DNA of 5,789 bases from Nitrososphaerota archaeon (GCA_022573065.1 JACZUQ010000039.1:1-5789), one strand, 5' to 3'. Positions 1 through 5,313 are shown, numbered from the stretch's first letter. Notes: generated by a model not told the origin, from the sequence alone. A program made the numbers and translations.

Positions 1-297
1 CTTTTCAAACAGTGGATTAAAGATATCTACCAAGATAATCTGCTAATTCAAGACAAAATGTACGTTGGTGGAAAGCATATTTCTCTGAAAAATCTCAAAA
101 TGCCAATTTTTACACAAGTTGCAGTTGGAGATCATCTTGTATCACCAGAATGCAGTATGCCATTGCATTATGCTGTAGCCAGTGATGATAAAACATTAAG
201 AGTTTATCCAACTGGCCACGTTGGAATGATTGCAAGTTCTTTTTCTCAAAAAAAGGTTGTTCCTGAATTGGGACAGTGGTTAATAAAACATTCCTAA
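1..297 (+). CDS. phaC: Poly(3-hydroxyalkanoate) synthase class III PhaC, C-terminal part (5' end outside window)
   Basis: The frame is open from base 1 and ends at TAA 295-297, giving 98 residues of the C-terminus. PhaC polymerises (R)-3-hydroxyacyl-CoA into PHA at the surface of cytoplasmic granules and, in class III, works with a small partner subunit (PhaE). Seen here: a FKQWxKDxYQxN segment (bases 4-39), GGKxxxLKNLKMPI (67-108), the catalytic Asp in VGDHLVSP (Asp codon 130-132) and the catalytic His in PTGHVGM (His codon 217-219). Spacing and wording match the acid and base residues of class III synthases; the nucleophile Cys lies upstream of the window. Family proteins are about 350-360 residues, so about 260 are missing. 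The internal ATG at 58 is not the start, because synthase homology continues before it. The gene converges on the phasin-like gene, with a terminator hairpin between them. Confidence 0.9.
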   Translation, partial: LFKQWIKDIYQDNLLIQDKMYVGGKHISLKNLKMPIFTQVAVGDHLVSPECSMPLHYAVASDDKTLRVYPTGHVGMIASSFSQKKVVPELGQWLIKHS

Positions 298-303
298 TTT
301 GAT

Positions 304-332
304 AAAAAAAGAAAAAAGAGAAAATCTCTTTT
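304..332. terminator. Bidirectional hairpin terminator between phaC and the phasin-like gene
   Basis: Bases 314-321 (AAAAGAGA) and 325-332 (TCTCTTTT) form a perfect 8-bp stem with a 3-nt loop. On the minus strand the stem is followed by a T-rich tract ending in T7 (304-310), well placed after the phasin stop at 355. On the plus strand a weaker T-rich run (329-338) follows the phaC stop at 297. Archaeal termination relies mainly on oligo-T, so the minus-strand reading is the better supported one. Confidence 0.55.
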
Positions 333-354
333 GATTTTAGATTAGGGTTTACAC

Positions 355-783
355 CTAGTTAGACTTTGGTGCAAAGGTGCTAATCCAAGATTGTACTACA
401 TTTTTGTTCAAATCAACAAATGCTTTTGCATTCTCGTTGAATGTCTTGATGTTTTGCTGAGTTGAATCAATAATGGCTAATGCAACTTTGTTTTGTACTT
501 CGTATGCTTTTACAATTTCTTCTGTAGTATCACGAATTATTCTTAGTGCTGCAGAAGGTACATTAGTTGTAATGCCTGATTTTGTAGCAAAGTCTTTTTG
601 CAGTGCAATTGTTGAATTGATTACATTTTCAACTGCTTCAAGGTACTCTTGTTGTACGTTAGTTACTGATTGATGATAACGTGGTACTGATTGTTTAACG
701 CCAGTGAAGTATTTATCAACATTTTGCTGGTATACTGCAAAAATATCTTTTTGACTTGTTGTAGATTGTGCTGTGTTACTCAT
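355..783 (-). CDS. Phasin-like PHA granule-associated protein (helical, 142 aa)
   Basis: The protein has 142 residues, no Cys and no Met after the start, and is rich in Gln, Asn, Val and Ala. It reads as two long amphipathic helical stretches (about residues 12-68 and 77-137) separated by a Gly/Pro-containing break around residues 69-77. There is no signal peptide, membrane segment or catalytic motif. This is the usual look of phasins, small proteins that coat PHA granules and control their size and number. The call rests on this architecture plus its place beside phaC and a second phasin-like gene. It starts 4 bases after the stop of the upstream gene and has a strong Shine-Dalgarno sequence, so it is probably the distal gene of a two-gene operon. 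It could instead be the PhaE-type synthase subunit; sequence alone does not separate the two roles. Confidence 0.7.
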   Translation of the reverse strand: MSNTAQSTTSQKDIFAVYQQNVDKYFTGVKQSVPRYHQSVTNVQQEYLEAVENVINSTIALQKDFATKSGITTNVPSAALRIIRDTTEEIVKAYEVQNKVALAIIDSTQQNIKTFNENAKAFVDLNKNVVQSWISTFAPKSN

Positions 784-787
784 AGTT

Positions 788-795
788 TCACCCCC
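788..795 (-). promoter_or_regulatory. Shine-Dalgarno of the phasin-like gene, overlapping the upstream stop codon
   Basis: On the minus strand GGGGGTGA lies 4 nt before the ATG at 783. GGTGA matches the archaeal anti-Shine-Dalgarno (CACCUCC). Its last three bases are the TGA stop of the AbrB-fusion gene. A clear ribosome site here contrasts with the leaderless-looking genes around it and fits an internal operon gene with coupled translation. Confidence 0.75.
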
Positions 796-1198
796 TTTTT
801 AATTTTTTTCCAATAGGAAGAATAACAACTTGAACCAAGTCGCCTTCCTTTAATCCGAGTGCAGTTCGTTCTGCCTCTGGAATCGAAATTCTTCCGTTGC
901 TTCCAACAGATGTTTTGAAAGCTCCCCAAGAAAGAAAGTTTGGCATCATTTGTGCCATGTTAAACATTTTATCCATGCCTTTTGCTTGCATGGAACCAAG
1001 ATTTTGCATAAGGTTTGATTGAGCGTCAACAGTTTGTGTAGAAATTTCTTTGAGAGTTTCTAATGGATCAAATTGTTTTGTTTGAGGAGACATCATTAAT
1101 GAAAAATTTTTCATAAATTCAGATTGTGCTTTACCACTTTTTTGTATCCATTCTTTGAACATTTCAGCAGGATCATATTGGTTTTTATTACCACTCAT
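788..1198 (-). CDS. Phasin/PhaE-like protein fused to a C-terminal AbrB/SpoVT DNA-binding domain (136 aa)
   Basis: Residues 1-92 are Met/Gln-rich and helical, like phasins and PhaE-type synthase partners. Residues about 95-130 match the SpoVT/AbrB swapped-hairpin fold: a Lys-Thr-Ser-Val-Gly strand, NGRISIP, then ALGLKEGDLVQVVI, followed by a basic tail (KKLKRG). AbrB domains bind DNA as dimers. The N-terminal half holds two gap-free copies of a 28-residue unit (residues 8-35 and 43-70; shared D-P-x-E, K-E, A-Q-S, M-x-N and a closing M). PHA loci often carry a repressor that leaves DNA when granules form (PhaR type; from memory, the haloarchaeal PhaR is an AbrB-like protein paired with a phasin). 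A granule-binding and a DNA-binding part in one chain would allow the same logic here; this is inference. The start at 1198 is favoured by a TATA box 24-31 nt upstream, implying a leaderless mRNA. Confidence 0.75.
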   Translation of the reverse strand: MSGNKNQYDPAEMFKEWIQKSGKAQSEFMKNFSLMMSPQTKQFDPLETLKEISTQTVDAQSNLMQNLGSMQAKGMDKMFNMAQMMPNFLSWGAFKTSVGSNGRISIPEAERTALGLKEGDLVQVVILPIGKKLKRG

Positions 1199-1221
1199 AG
1201 GTAATAGTAGGAATTAAGAGG

Positions 1222-1229
1222 TATTTAAA
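1222..1229 (-). promoter_or_regulatory. TATA box (TTTAAATA) of the AbrB-phasin operon
   Basis: TTTAAATA on the minus strand is centred about 27 nt before the ATG at 1198, so transcription would start at or next to the start codon. It sits in the 44-base gap after the hydrolase stop at 1243. This gives the two phasin-like genes their own promoter even if the hydrolase transcript also reads through; no terminator is visible between them. A short inverted repeat, GTTA-N3-TAAC (1237-1247), lies just upstream of the box. Confidence 0.65.
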
Positions 1230-1242
1230 GGGTTTGGTTATT

Positions 1243-2031
1243 CTAACTCTTTAAAAAATCAAGTACTAACTTTGAAAATCTCTTAGGATCATCAACGTAT
1301 GGAGTATGTCCACAATCATCCATGGTCACAAATCTACAATCCTTGATACTTGATACAAAATCATCAGCATATTTTATCGGAATTACGGGATCATTTTCTC
1401 CCCACACAATAAGTGTGGGGGCAGATATTTTGTTCAATGATTTGGTTATTACTCCTGCATTTTTCAAACCTAGTAATGTAGACATGAATGCCATTTTCGC
1501 ATTCGGAAGTTTCATTCGTTGAACGAAATCTGAGATAATTTCTTCATTGATCTTTTTTGTAGGACCAGCCATCATCTGAAAGGCATTTTTTGCCCCTTCA
1601 ATATTTGGATACAAAGCAGCCATAACATATGCGTCCAGTGCAGGAGTTGAATGCTTCATTAATCCAGAAGGAGAAACTAGTACTAAATTTTCAATGATAT
1701 CGGGATTCTTACATATGTATTCTACAGTTATTTGTCCTCCTAAGGAAGAGCCTATAATGTGAGTTTTTTTGATTCCCAATATGTGGAAAAAATTATCCAA
1801 AAAATCTGAGAAAAAATCAGTTGTATAATCAACAAGTGGTTTATCACTATGCCCAAAACCAATTAAATCAGGAACAATCACCTTGTAGTGCTTACTAAAT
1901 TCTGGAATAACAAATTCCCACCTTTCAGCAGATGCCCCTAATCCATGAATCAGGACGATAAAATCGTCTGATTTTCCTGACTCTAAATATCGGATTTTTT
2001 TATCATCTACTGTAACAAATTTTTCCTCCAT
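1243..2031 (-). CDS. Alpha/beta-hydrolase fold protein (possible PHA-linked esterase/depolymerase)
   Basis: This 262-residue cytoplasmic protein has a complete alpha/beta-hydrolase layout: oxyanion-hole HGLGAS (His29-Gly30), PDLIGFGHSDKP (55-65), nucleophile elbow GSSLGG with Ser96, a cap region (about 125-195), acid Asp214 in GENDPVIP, and catalytic His242 in CGHTPYV. The length is normal for single-domain esterases and C-C bond hydrolases of the MhpC/BphD type. The substrate cannot be read from the sequence. Its position upstream of, and in the same direction as, two phasin-like genes and beside phaC suggests PHA or hydroxyacyl-ester turnover; some intracellular PHA depolymerases share this fold with a GxSxG elbow. 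That link is inference from context. It starts at 2031 behind a leaderless-type promoter and ends 14 bases before the TATA box of the next gene. Confidence 0.88.
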   Translation of the reverse strand: MEEKFVTVDDKKIRYLESGKSDDFIVLIHGLGASAERWEFVIPEFSKHYKVIVPDLIGFGHSDKPLVDYTTDFFSDFLDNFFHILGIKKTHIIGSSLGGQITVEYICKNPDIIENLVLVSPSGLMKHSTPALDAYVMAALYPNIEGAKNAFQMMAGPTKKINEEIISDFVQRMKLPNAKMAFMSTLLGLKNAGVITKSLNKISAPTLIVWGENDPVIPIKYADDFVSSIKDCRFVTMDDCGHTPYVDDPKRFSKLVLDFLKS

Positions 2032-2054
2032 CTATTCCAGCAAACGATTTTGTG

Positions 2055-2065
2055 TAGATAAATTT
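2055..2065 (-). promoter_or_regulatory. TATA box (AAATTTATCTA) of the alpha/beta-hydrolase gene
   Basis: The minus-strand 11-mer AAATTTATCTA ends 23 nt before the ATG at 2031, the right distance for a leaderless transcript. The same 11-mer sits 22 nt before the GTG start of the CFI-box gene at 3697. An A-rich stretch immediately upstream could serve as BRE. No Shine-Dalgarno precedes the ATG. Confidence 0.6.
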
Positions 2066-2220
2066 TTGCGTGAAAAAAAACAAAGTTATTGTTCTAAAAC
2101 TGAAATTCGGGGTTTATGTAATCCCAAAAATTGATCTGTGGATACTACACTTTTTAACAAGTTATGAATTAAGAATTTTTAGATTTTAAAGGGGGATGAT
2201 CGACCTCCATTCCAAAAATG

Positions 2221-2229
2221 ATTTTAATT
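2221..2229 (+). promoter_or_regulatory. Putative TATA box (ATTTTAATT) of the nitroreductase-family gene
   Basis: ATTTTAATT is centred about 26 nt before the ATG at 2251, fitting a leaderless mRNA and favouring that start over the in-frame ATG at 2218. A second AT-rich stretch (2177-2190) about 30 nt before 2218 could serve the longer form instead. The rest of the 2032-2250 spacer shows no gene I can support. Confidence 0.45.
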
Positions 2230-2250
2230 GAGTATGGGTTATTTTTCTTC

Positions 2251-3192
2251 ATGGCAGAGTTTTCCAAAATTGAGCCGTCTTACATCTCAAAGGATGGATG
2301 TCGACTAATCTGGAAAGAAGTTGAAGAGGATGATCAGCACGTGATTGTTCTAAATAAAGACGAATTCGAACAAATCTTTGAAATATTATTAAAAGATTCT
2401 ACAGGAATAGTACGACTTGAAGATGAATACAGTAGAATTTTAATTAATACTGATGTTACTCAATTTCAATTAAAGGAATTAAAAACATTAGAGGTTAAAA
2501 CATCAATTCTTAGAAAAAATGTTTTAGAATACAGAAATGTGCCTCATGAACCAAAGCCAATTAAAATTTATCCAAAAGAATTCTATCCTTCAATAGAAAT
2601 TGAAAAAGAAGATGATGACGAGCAAAATAAACTTCTAAATGCAGTTCTAACTTCTAAAAATAAAGATACTGTTTCTGAAAGTGATCTTTTTAGAGTAATG
2701 GCTACACGAAGATCAACTAGAAATTTTGATGTATCTAAGGCAATAGAACAATGGAAAATAGAAAAAATCCTAGCAGCTGCAGATACTGCCCCAACTGCAG
2801 GAAATTTTCAAGGGTTTAAGTTAGTTTACATAAAAAATAGAGAAATAAAAAAACGGCTAGTGGAAGCTGCAAATAATCAACCGTATGTAAATGCCCCACT
2901 GGTCCTTGTGTTCTGTATTGATCCTTCTCGTGTAAAAATGAATTTTCCTCCAGAAATTCTTACCAAGTTTTCTCTCCAAGACGCTACGTTAGCAGCAGCC
3001 TATTCACAATTAGCAGCCTCAGCACTTGGTTTGAGTTCAATATGGATTGGAATGTTAGATGAAGAAAAAGTAAAACAAATTATTGAATCAGATTTAAAAC
3101 CATCATCAATTTTATGCGTTGGTTATCCTCATCAAAAACGTCCTCCCAAATCACGTAGAAAATTAAAAGAGTTAATTCGAGTAATAGAGTAA
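2251..3192 (+). CDS. Nitroreductase-family FMN flavoprotein with a long N-terminal extension
   Basis: Numbered from the ATG at 2251 (313 aa), residues about 147-305 are a nitroreductase-like domain. RRSTRNF (153-159) and APTAGNFQ (180-187) are the FMN-contacting motifs; D-A-T-LAAAYSQLAASALGLSSIWIGM (244-268) is the central helix and strand; GYPHQKRPP with a following Arg-Lys cluster (291-304) is the C-terminal motif. Such enzymes reduce nitro groups, quinones or flavins with NAD(P)H, usually as dimers; the substrate here is unknown. Residues 1-145 match no domain I recognise. They are charged and end in an acidic linker (EKEDDDEQ), and they about double the length of a minimal nitroreductase. 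An in-frame ATG at 2218 would add 11 hydrophobic residues; I prefer 2251 for its TATA spacing and the hydrophilic N-terminus that results. It stands alone, divergent from the hydrolase gene. Confidence 0.85.
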   Translation: MAEFSKIEPSYISKDGCRLIWKEVEEDDQHVIVLNKDEFEQIFEILLKDSTGIVRLEDEYSRILINTDVTQFQLKELKTLEVKTSILRKNVLEYRNVPHEPKPIKIYPKEFYPSIEIEKEDDDEQNKLLNAVLTSKNKDTVSESDLFRVMATRRSTRNFDVSKAIEQWKIEKILAAADTAPTAGNFQGFKLVYIKNREIKKRLVEAANNQPYVNAPLVLVFCIDPSRVKMNFPPEILTKFSLQDATLAAAYSQLAASALGLSSIWIGMLDEEKVKQIIESDLKPSSILCVGYPHQKRPPKSRRKLKELIRVIE

Positions 3193-3194
3193 GG

Positions 3195-3223
3195 TTTTTA
3201 GTTAGAAAACAATTTTTTGATTT
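3195..3223 (+). terminator. Oligo-T termination region after the nitroreductase-family gene
   Basis: Two T-runs (T5 at about 3195-3199, T6 at 3213-3218) follow the TAA at 3190-3192 within 30 nt. Oligo-T tracts are enough for archaeal RNA polymerase termination. There is no strong stem directly before them on this strand. Confidence 0.4.
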
Positions 3224-3268
3224 ATTAAAAAATATTAAAAAATAATTAGAAATAGATTCTAATTATTT
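3224..3268 (-). terminator. 12-bp hairpin plus T-tracts ending the basic hypothetical gene
   Basis: Bases 3240-3251 (AAATAATTAGAA) and 3257-3268 (TTCTAATTATTT) form a perfect 12-bp stem with a 5-nt loop. The outer arm overlaps the stop codon (3267-3269) of the minus-strand gene. On the minus strand the stem is followed by T6 runs, because bases 3224-3243 are a tandem pair of ATTAAAAAAT. The plus-strand side has no T-run after the stem, so the hairpin mainly serves the minus-strand gene. Confidence 0.55.
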
Positions 3269-3614
3269 ATCGGAATTTGCGAATTTTATTTATCAATGGA
3301 AGAACATTCGCTTTTGGGTCTGTGGTGATATAGATAAGATGGTTTGGCCCAGCAGGTAATGTGATACGCTTTACGCGGTCATATTCTGCTATGACATACT
3401 TACATCTACCAATTTTTTTTGCTAAGGTTTTTCTTTGTTTCCATGAGCGACCTGCCATCACTAGGGATGCTTTACTTTCAGATTTTGACAAGGTAGTTTT
3501 GACAGATTTTCTGTGTTCAGAGATGACTATCTTACCATTTAGAGATGCAATAGTCACATAACGGATGGATCTGCTACTCTTGAGAATCTTAGCTGCTAGA
3601 GTGTCTACATTCAT
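3267..3614 (-). CDS. Conserved-looking small basic protein, possibly DUF6659/roadblock-like (115 aa)
   Basis: I do not recognise a function. The 115-residue protein is soluble and strongly basic: 26 Lys/Arg against 6 Asp/Glu by my count. It opens with a short helix (2-13). Then come a strand pair with a turn (IRYVTIASLNGKIVIS, 17-32), a long basic helical middle (about 38-70), a strand (CKYVIAEYD, 71-79), a strand pair around LPAGPNHLIYITT (86-98) and a final helix (103-114). This alpha/beta order resembles small roadblock/LC7-like proteins common in ammonia-oxidising archaea (annotated DUF6659, from memory). The excess of positive charge could mean nucleic-acid binding; that is inference. 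It stands alone, divergent from the CFI-box gene, with a possible TATA box about 26 nt before its ATG. Confidence 0.7.
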   Translation of the reverse strand: MNVDTLAAKILKSSRSIRYVTIASLNGKIVISEHRKSVKTTLSKSESKASLVMAGRSWKQRKTLAKKIGRCKYVIAEYDRVKRITLPAGPNHLIYITTDPKANVLPLINKIRKFR

Positions 3615-3635
3615 GTCAGATCCATAATGTTTACC

Positions 3636-3643
3636 ATGTTAAA
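3636..3643 (-). promoter_or_regulatory. Possible TATA box (TTTAACAT) of the small basic protein gene
   Basis: TTTAACAT on the minus strand is centred about 26 nt before the ATG at 3614. It departs from the usual archaeal consensus, so this is a weak call made mainly on position. Confidence 0.35.
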
Positions 3644-3663
3644 GGTTTTCTAAATTAGTGGTG

Positions 3664-3674
3664 AAATTTATCTA
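3664..3674 (+). promoter_or_regulatory. TATA box (AAATTTATCTA) of the CFI-box gene; decides the GTG start
   Basis: The 11-mer AAATTTATCTA ends 22 nt before the GTG at 3697, so the transcript should begin at or just before that codon. It is identical to the 11-mer upstream of the hydrolase gene at 2055-2065 and has nearly the same distance to the start. This supports GTG 3697 over the downstream ATG at 3739, which would cut off most of the signal peptide. Confidence 0.6.
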
Positions 3675-3696
3675 ATAGTCATTTCACATTTGTCTA

Positions 3697-4524
3697 GTGA
3701 AAACATCATCATTATGTGCCTTTATTATAACAACTTCAATGATATTTATCATATATCCAGTATATGGGGCCACGGTTTTTTATGCAAATGGTGCATTTAC
3801 ACAAAATGGAATTGAATGGTGTGAAGAAAATAAACCACTCTATGATTTACTTGGAGACCAGTTCTTTGAACACCACAGACATAGCATCGAATCAAGAGTT
3901 TGTGCCAATTTAATTGAGGATGAATTATGGAACTATTCTGGACCAGATAGAGTGGAAAGATTAATTGAGCGTAGCTTATATTTTTCAGAATTAGAAATTG
4001 CTGAAAGCCTGGTTGAAGCTGGTATAGGAATAGTAGATACTACTCCTGCAGATGTTCCAGATAGAATGATTGAGGAACCTGAATCCGTATTAATTCAAGA
4101 GGAAGAAAAACAAACACAAGAAGAAATTCAAGAAAACAATCAAGAAGGTGGAGGATGTTTAATTGCAACTGCAGCTTTTGATTCAGAATTATCAACACAA
4201 GTACAAATGTTAAGAGAAATTCGTGATACAAAAATAATGAATACCCAAGTTGGTGCTATATTCACATCAGGATTTAATCAATTCTATTATTCATTTTCTC
4301 CGGTAATTGCAGACATGGAACGGCAAAGTCCTTTATTCAAAGAAATTGTAAAAATCACTATAACTCCATTGTTAGCCACTCTATCCCTTTTAAATAATAT
4401 CGATATTGATTCTGAAATTGAAATGTTAGGAGTAGGAATTGGAATCATATCACTTAATGTAGGATTATATTTTGTCATTCCTGCAATAGTCACTATAAAA
4501 TTAAAAAGAAAGTTACTAGATTAG
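3697..4524 (+). CDS. Secreted/membrane-anchored CFI-box-CTERM protein (275 aa, GTG start)
   Basis: Residues 1-25 form a signal peptide: Lys2, a hydrophobic core and a likely cleavage after VYGA. The exported part (26-125) is acidic and helical, with Cys42 and Cys69 that could pair. A Glu/Gln-rich linker (125-150) leads to GGG-Cys154 and the CFI-box: CLIATAAFDSE (154-164), QMLREIRDTKI (170-180), then FNQFYYSFSPVIAD (193-206). The end is a hydrophobic segment (about 244-266) followed by a basic tail, KLKRKLLD. Many proteins of ammonia-oxidising archaea end in this module; it is thought of as a C-terminal anchoring or sorting signal, but its mechanism is not established as far as I know. The exported domain is unfamiliar to me. 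The gene has its own promoter and its last 9 bases overlap the end of the convergent regulator gene. Confidence 0.82.
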   Translation: MKTSSLCAFIITTSMIFIIYPVYGATVFYANGAFTQNGIEWCEENKPLYDLLGDQFFEHHRHSIESRVCANLIEDELWNYSGPDRVERLIERSLYFSELEIAESLVEAGIGIVDTTPADVPDRMIEEPESVLIQEEEKQTQEEIQENNQEGGGCLIATAAFDSELSTQVQMLREIRDTKIMNTQVGAIFTSGFNQFYYSFSPVIADMERQSPLFKEIVKITITPLLATLSLLNNIDIDSEIEMLGVGIGIISLNVGLYFVIPAIVTIKLKRKLLD

Positions 4525-5313
4525 TTTTCTTTCTTTGAAAATATCTGAGCCATACCAACTATATCTAAAGTAATCAAGACACCATTCGTGAAACATTGTA
4601 TCAGTACTGTAAAACATTTCAGTAATGTTTGAATCACCGTCAATTTTTGGAAAAGAAACGCAAGCTTCTTTTTCATTTAATACAACTACAGTTTTTACAG
4701 TTTTTTTCATTTTTCTTTCTACTTGTTTTGAATCAATGAGTTTTTGAAAATCCATTTTTTCTAATAGTTTTTTCCTTGCCCGAGGAACTATAGCAGTCTC
4801 TGAAAATATTGATTGCACTTTAACACCTGACTTTGCCTTTTTAATTATAGGCTCAATTAGTTCAAGTGGTTCTTCAACTAAAATTCCATAAACATATTTT
4901 TGAGAATTATCAAAAACATCTATCCATTTTTCTAAAACTTTGGTAATACCTTTAACGTATTCACTATTAAGGAGCTGACCTACTCTTAAGATGAATTTTT
5001 GTGGAACGTCACCAAAGTCATGGCTTTCAAAGTATTTTTGATTCTTCGATAAAAATACCAATGTTGGAACTTGGGCACACATAATTTGGCCATAGGTGGA
5101 AAGCCCATAGGTTCCATCTTTGGTTTTTACAATTAATCCTCCATCTTCTAAACGCATAAAATTTCTATGGACTTCTTGATTTGTAGCCTCTAATTTTTTT
5201 GCCATGTTAGAGACTTTGGATTTTTTTTCAATTAAACTAAATAAAATTTCAAGTCGTTGATGGCTTGAAAGTTCCAAAAAATTTTCAGACGCGTGTTCAA
5301 AAATGTCCTCCAT
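4516..5313 (-). CDS. FilR1/DUF1724-like winged-helix transcriptional regulator (265 aa)
   Basis: Numbered from the ATG at 5313, residues about 13-75 form an ArsR-like winged helix: LSSHQRLEILFSLIEKK, a recognition-helix region (ATNQEVHRNFMRLEDGGLI, 43-61) and the wing (KTKDGTYGLSTYG, 63-75). Residues about 85-255 match the layout of the archaeal FilR1 middle domain (DUF1724), including GILVEEPLELIEPIIKKAKSGVKVQSIF (143-170) and a C-terminal EMFYSTDTMFHEWCLDYFRYSW segment. Such proteins are cytoplasmic archaeal regulators; the ligand and targets are unknown here. An ATG at 5364 in the same frame would add 17 residues, but a TATA-like ATATTTACA about 28 nt before 5313 and the hydrophilic N-terminus favour the shorter form. 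The divergent CDS at 5455 is an obvious candidate target, by position only. Confidence 0.8.
   Translation of the reverse strand: MEDIFEHASENFLELSSHQRLEILFSLIEKKSKVSNMAKKLEATNQEVHRNFMRLEDGGLIVKTKDGTYGLSTYGQIMCAQVPTLVFLSKNQKYFESHDFGDVPQKFILRVGQLLNSEYVKGITKVLEKWIDVFDNSQKYVYGILVEEPLELIEPIIKKAKSGVKVQSIFSETAIVPRARKKLLEKMDFQKLIDSKQVERKMKKTVKTVVVLNEKEACVSFPKIDGDSNITEMFYSTDTMFHEWCLDYFRYSWYGSDIFKERKLI
4524..4536 (+). terminator. T-rich stop signal for the CFI-box gene inside the convergent regulator CDS
   Basis: A pyrimidine run (TTTTCTTTCTTT) directly follows the TAG at 4522-4524. With no intergenic space between the convergent genes, each transcript must end inside the other gene. On the minus strand a matching T-rich run lies at about 4491-4512. 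Confidence 0.35.

Noticed and set aside
58..297. ATG at 58 as the start of a small separate protein
   Set aside because: The frame stays open to base 1 and the upstream residues continue the PhaC family pattern, so this is an internal Met of a truncated gene.
473..673. Open frame on the plus strand opposite the phasin-like gene; similar ones at 1322-1522, 3361-3561, 4040-4231 and 4287-4493
   Set aside because: Each lies fully inside a better supported gene on the other strand, has no promoter or ribosome site, and its composition is what antisense reading of the real gene would give.
2194..2203. ATGATCG resembling box C of a C/D guide RNA
   Set aside because: It matches only 5 of 7 positions of RTGATGA and no properly spaced D, C' and D' boxes are visible.
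2191..2231. GGGGGATGAT followed by an 11-codon frame (2196-2231), resembling a Shine-Dalgarno or leader peptide before the nitroreductase gene
   Set aside because: The G-run is too far from the starts at 2218 and 2251, the mini-frame has no ribosome site of its own, and nothing in it suggests regulation; probably chance.
3224..3243. Tandem 10-base repeat ATTAAAAAAT as a possible mobile-element target duplication or iteron
   Set aside because: There are only two copies of a simple A/T sequence within a terminator region, with no associated mobile gene or other copies.
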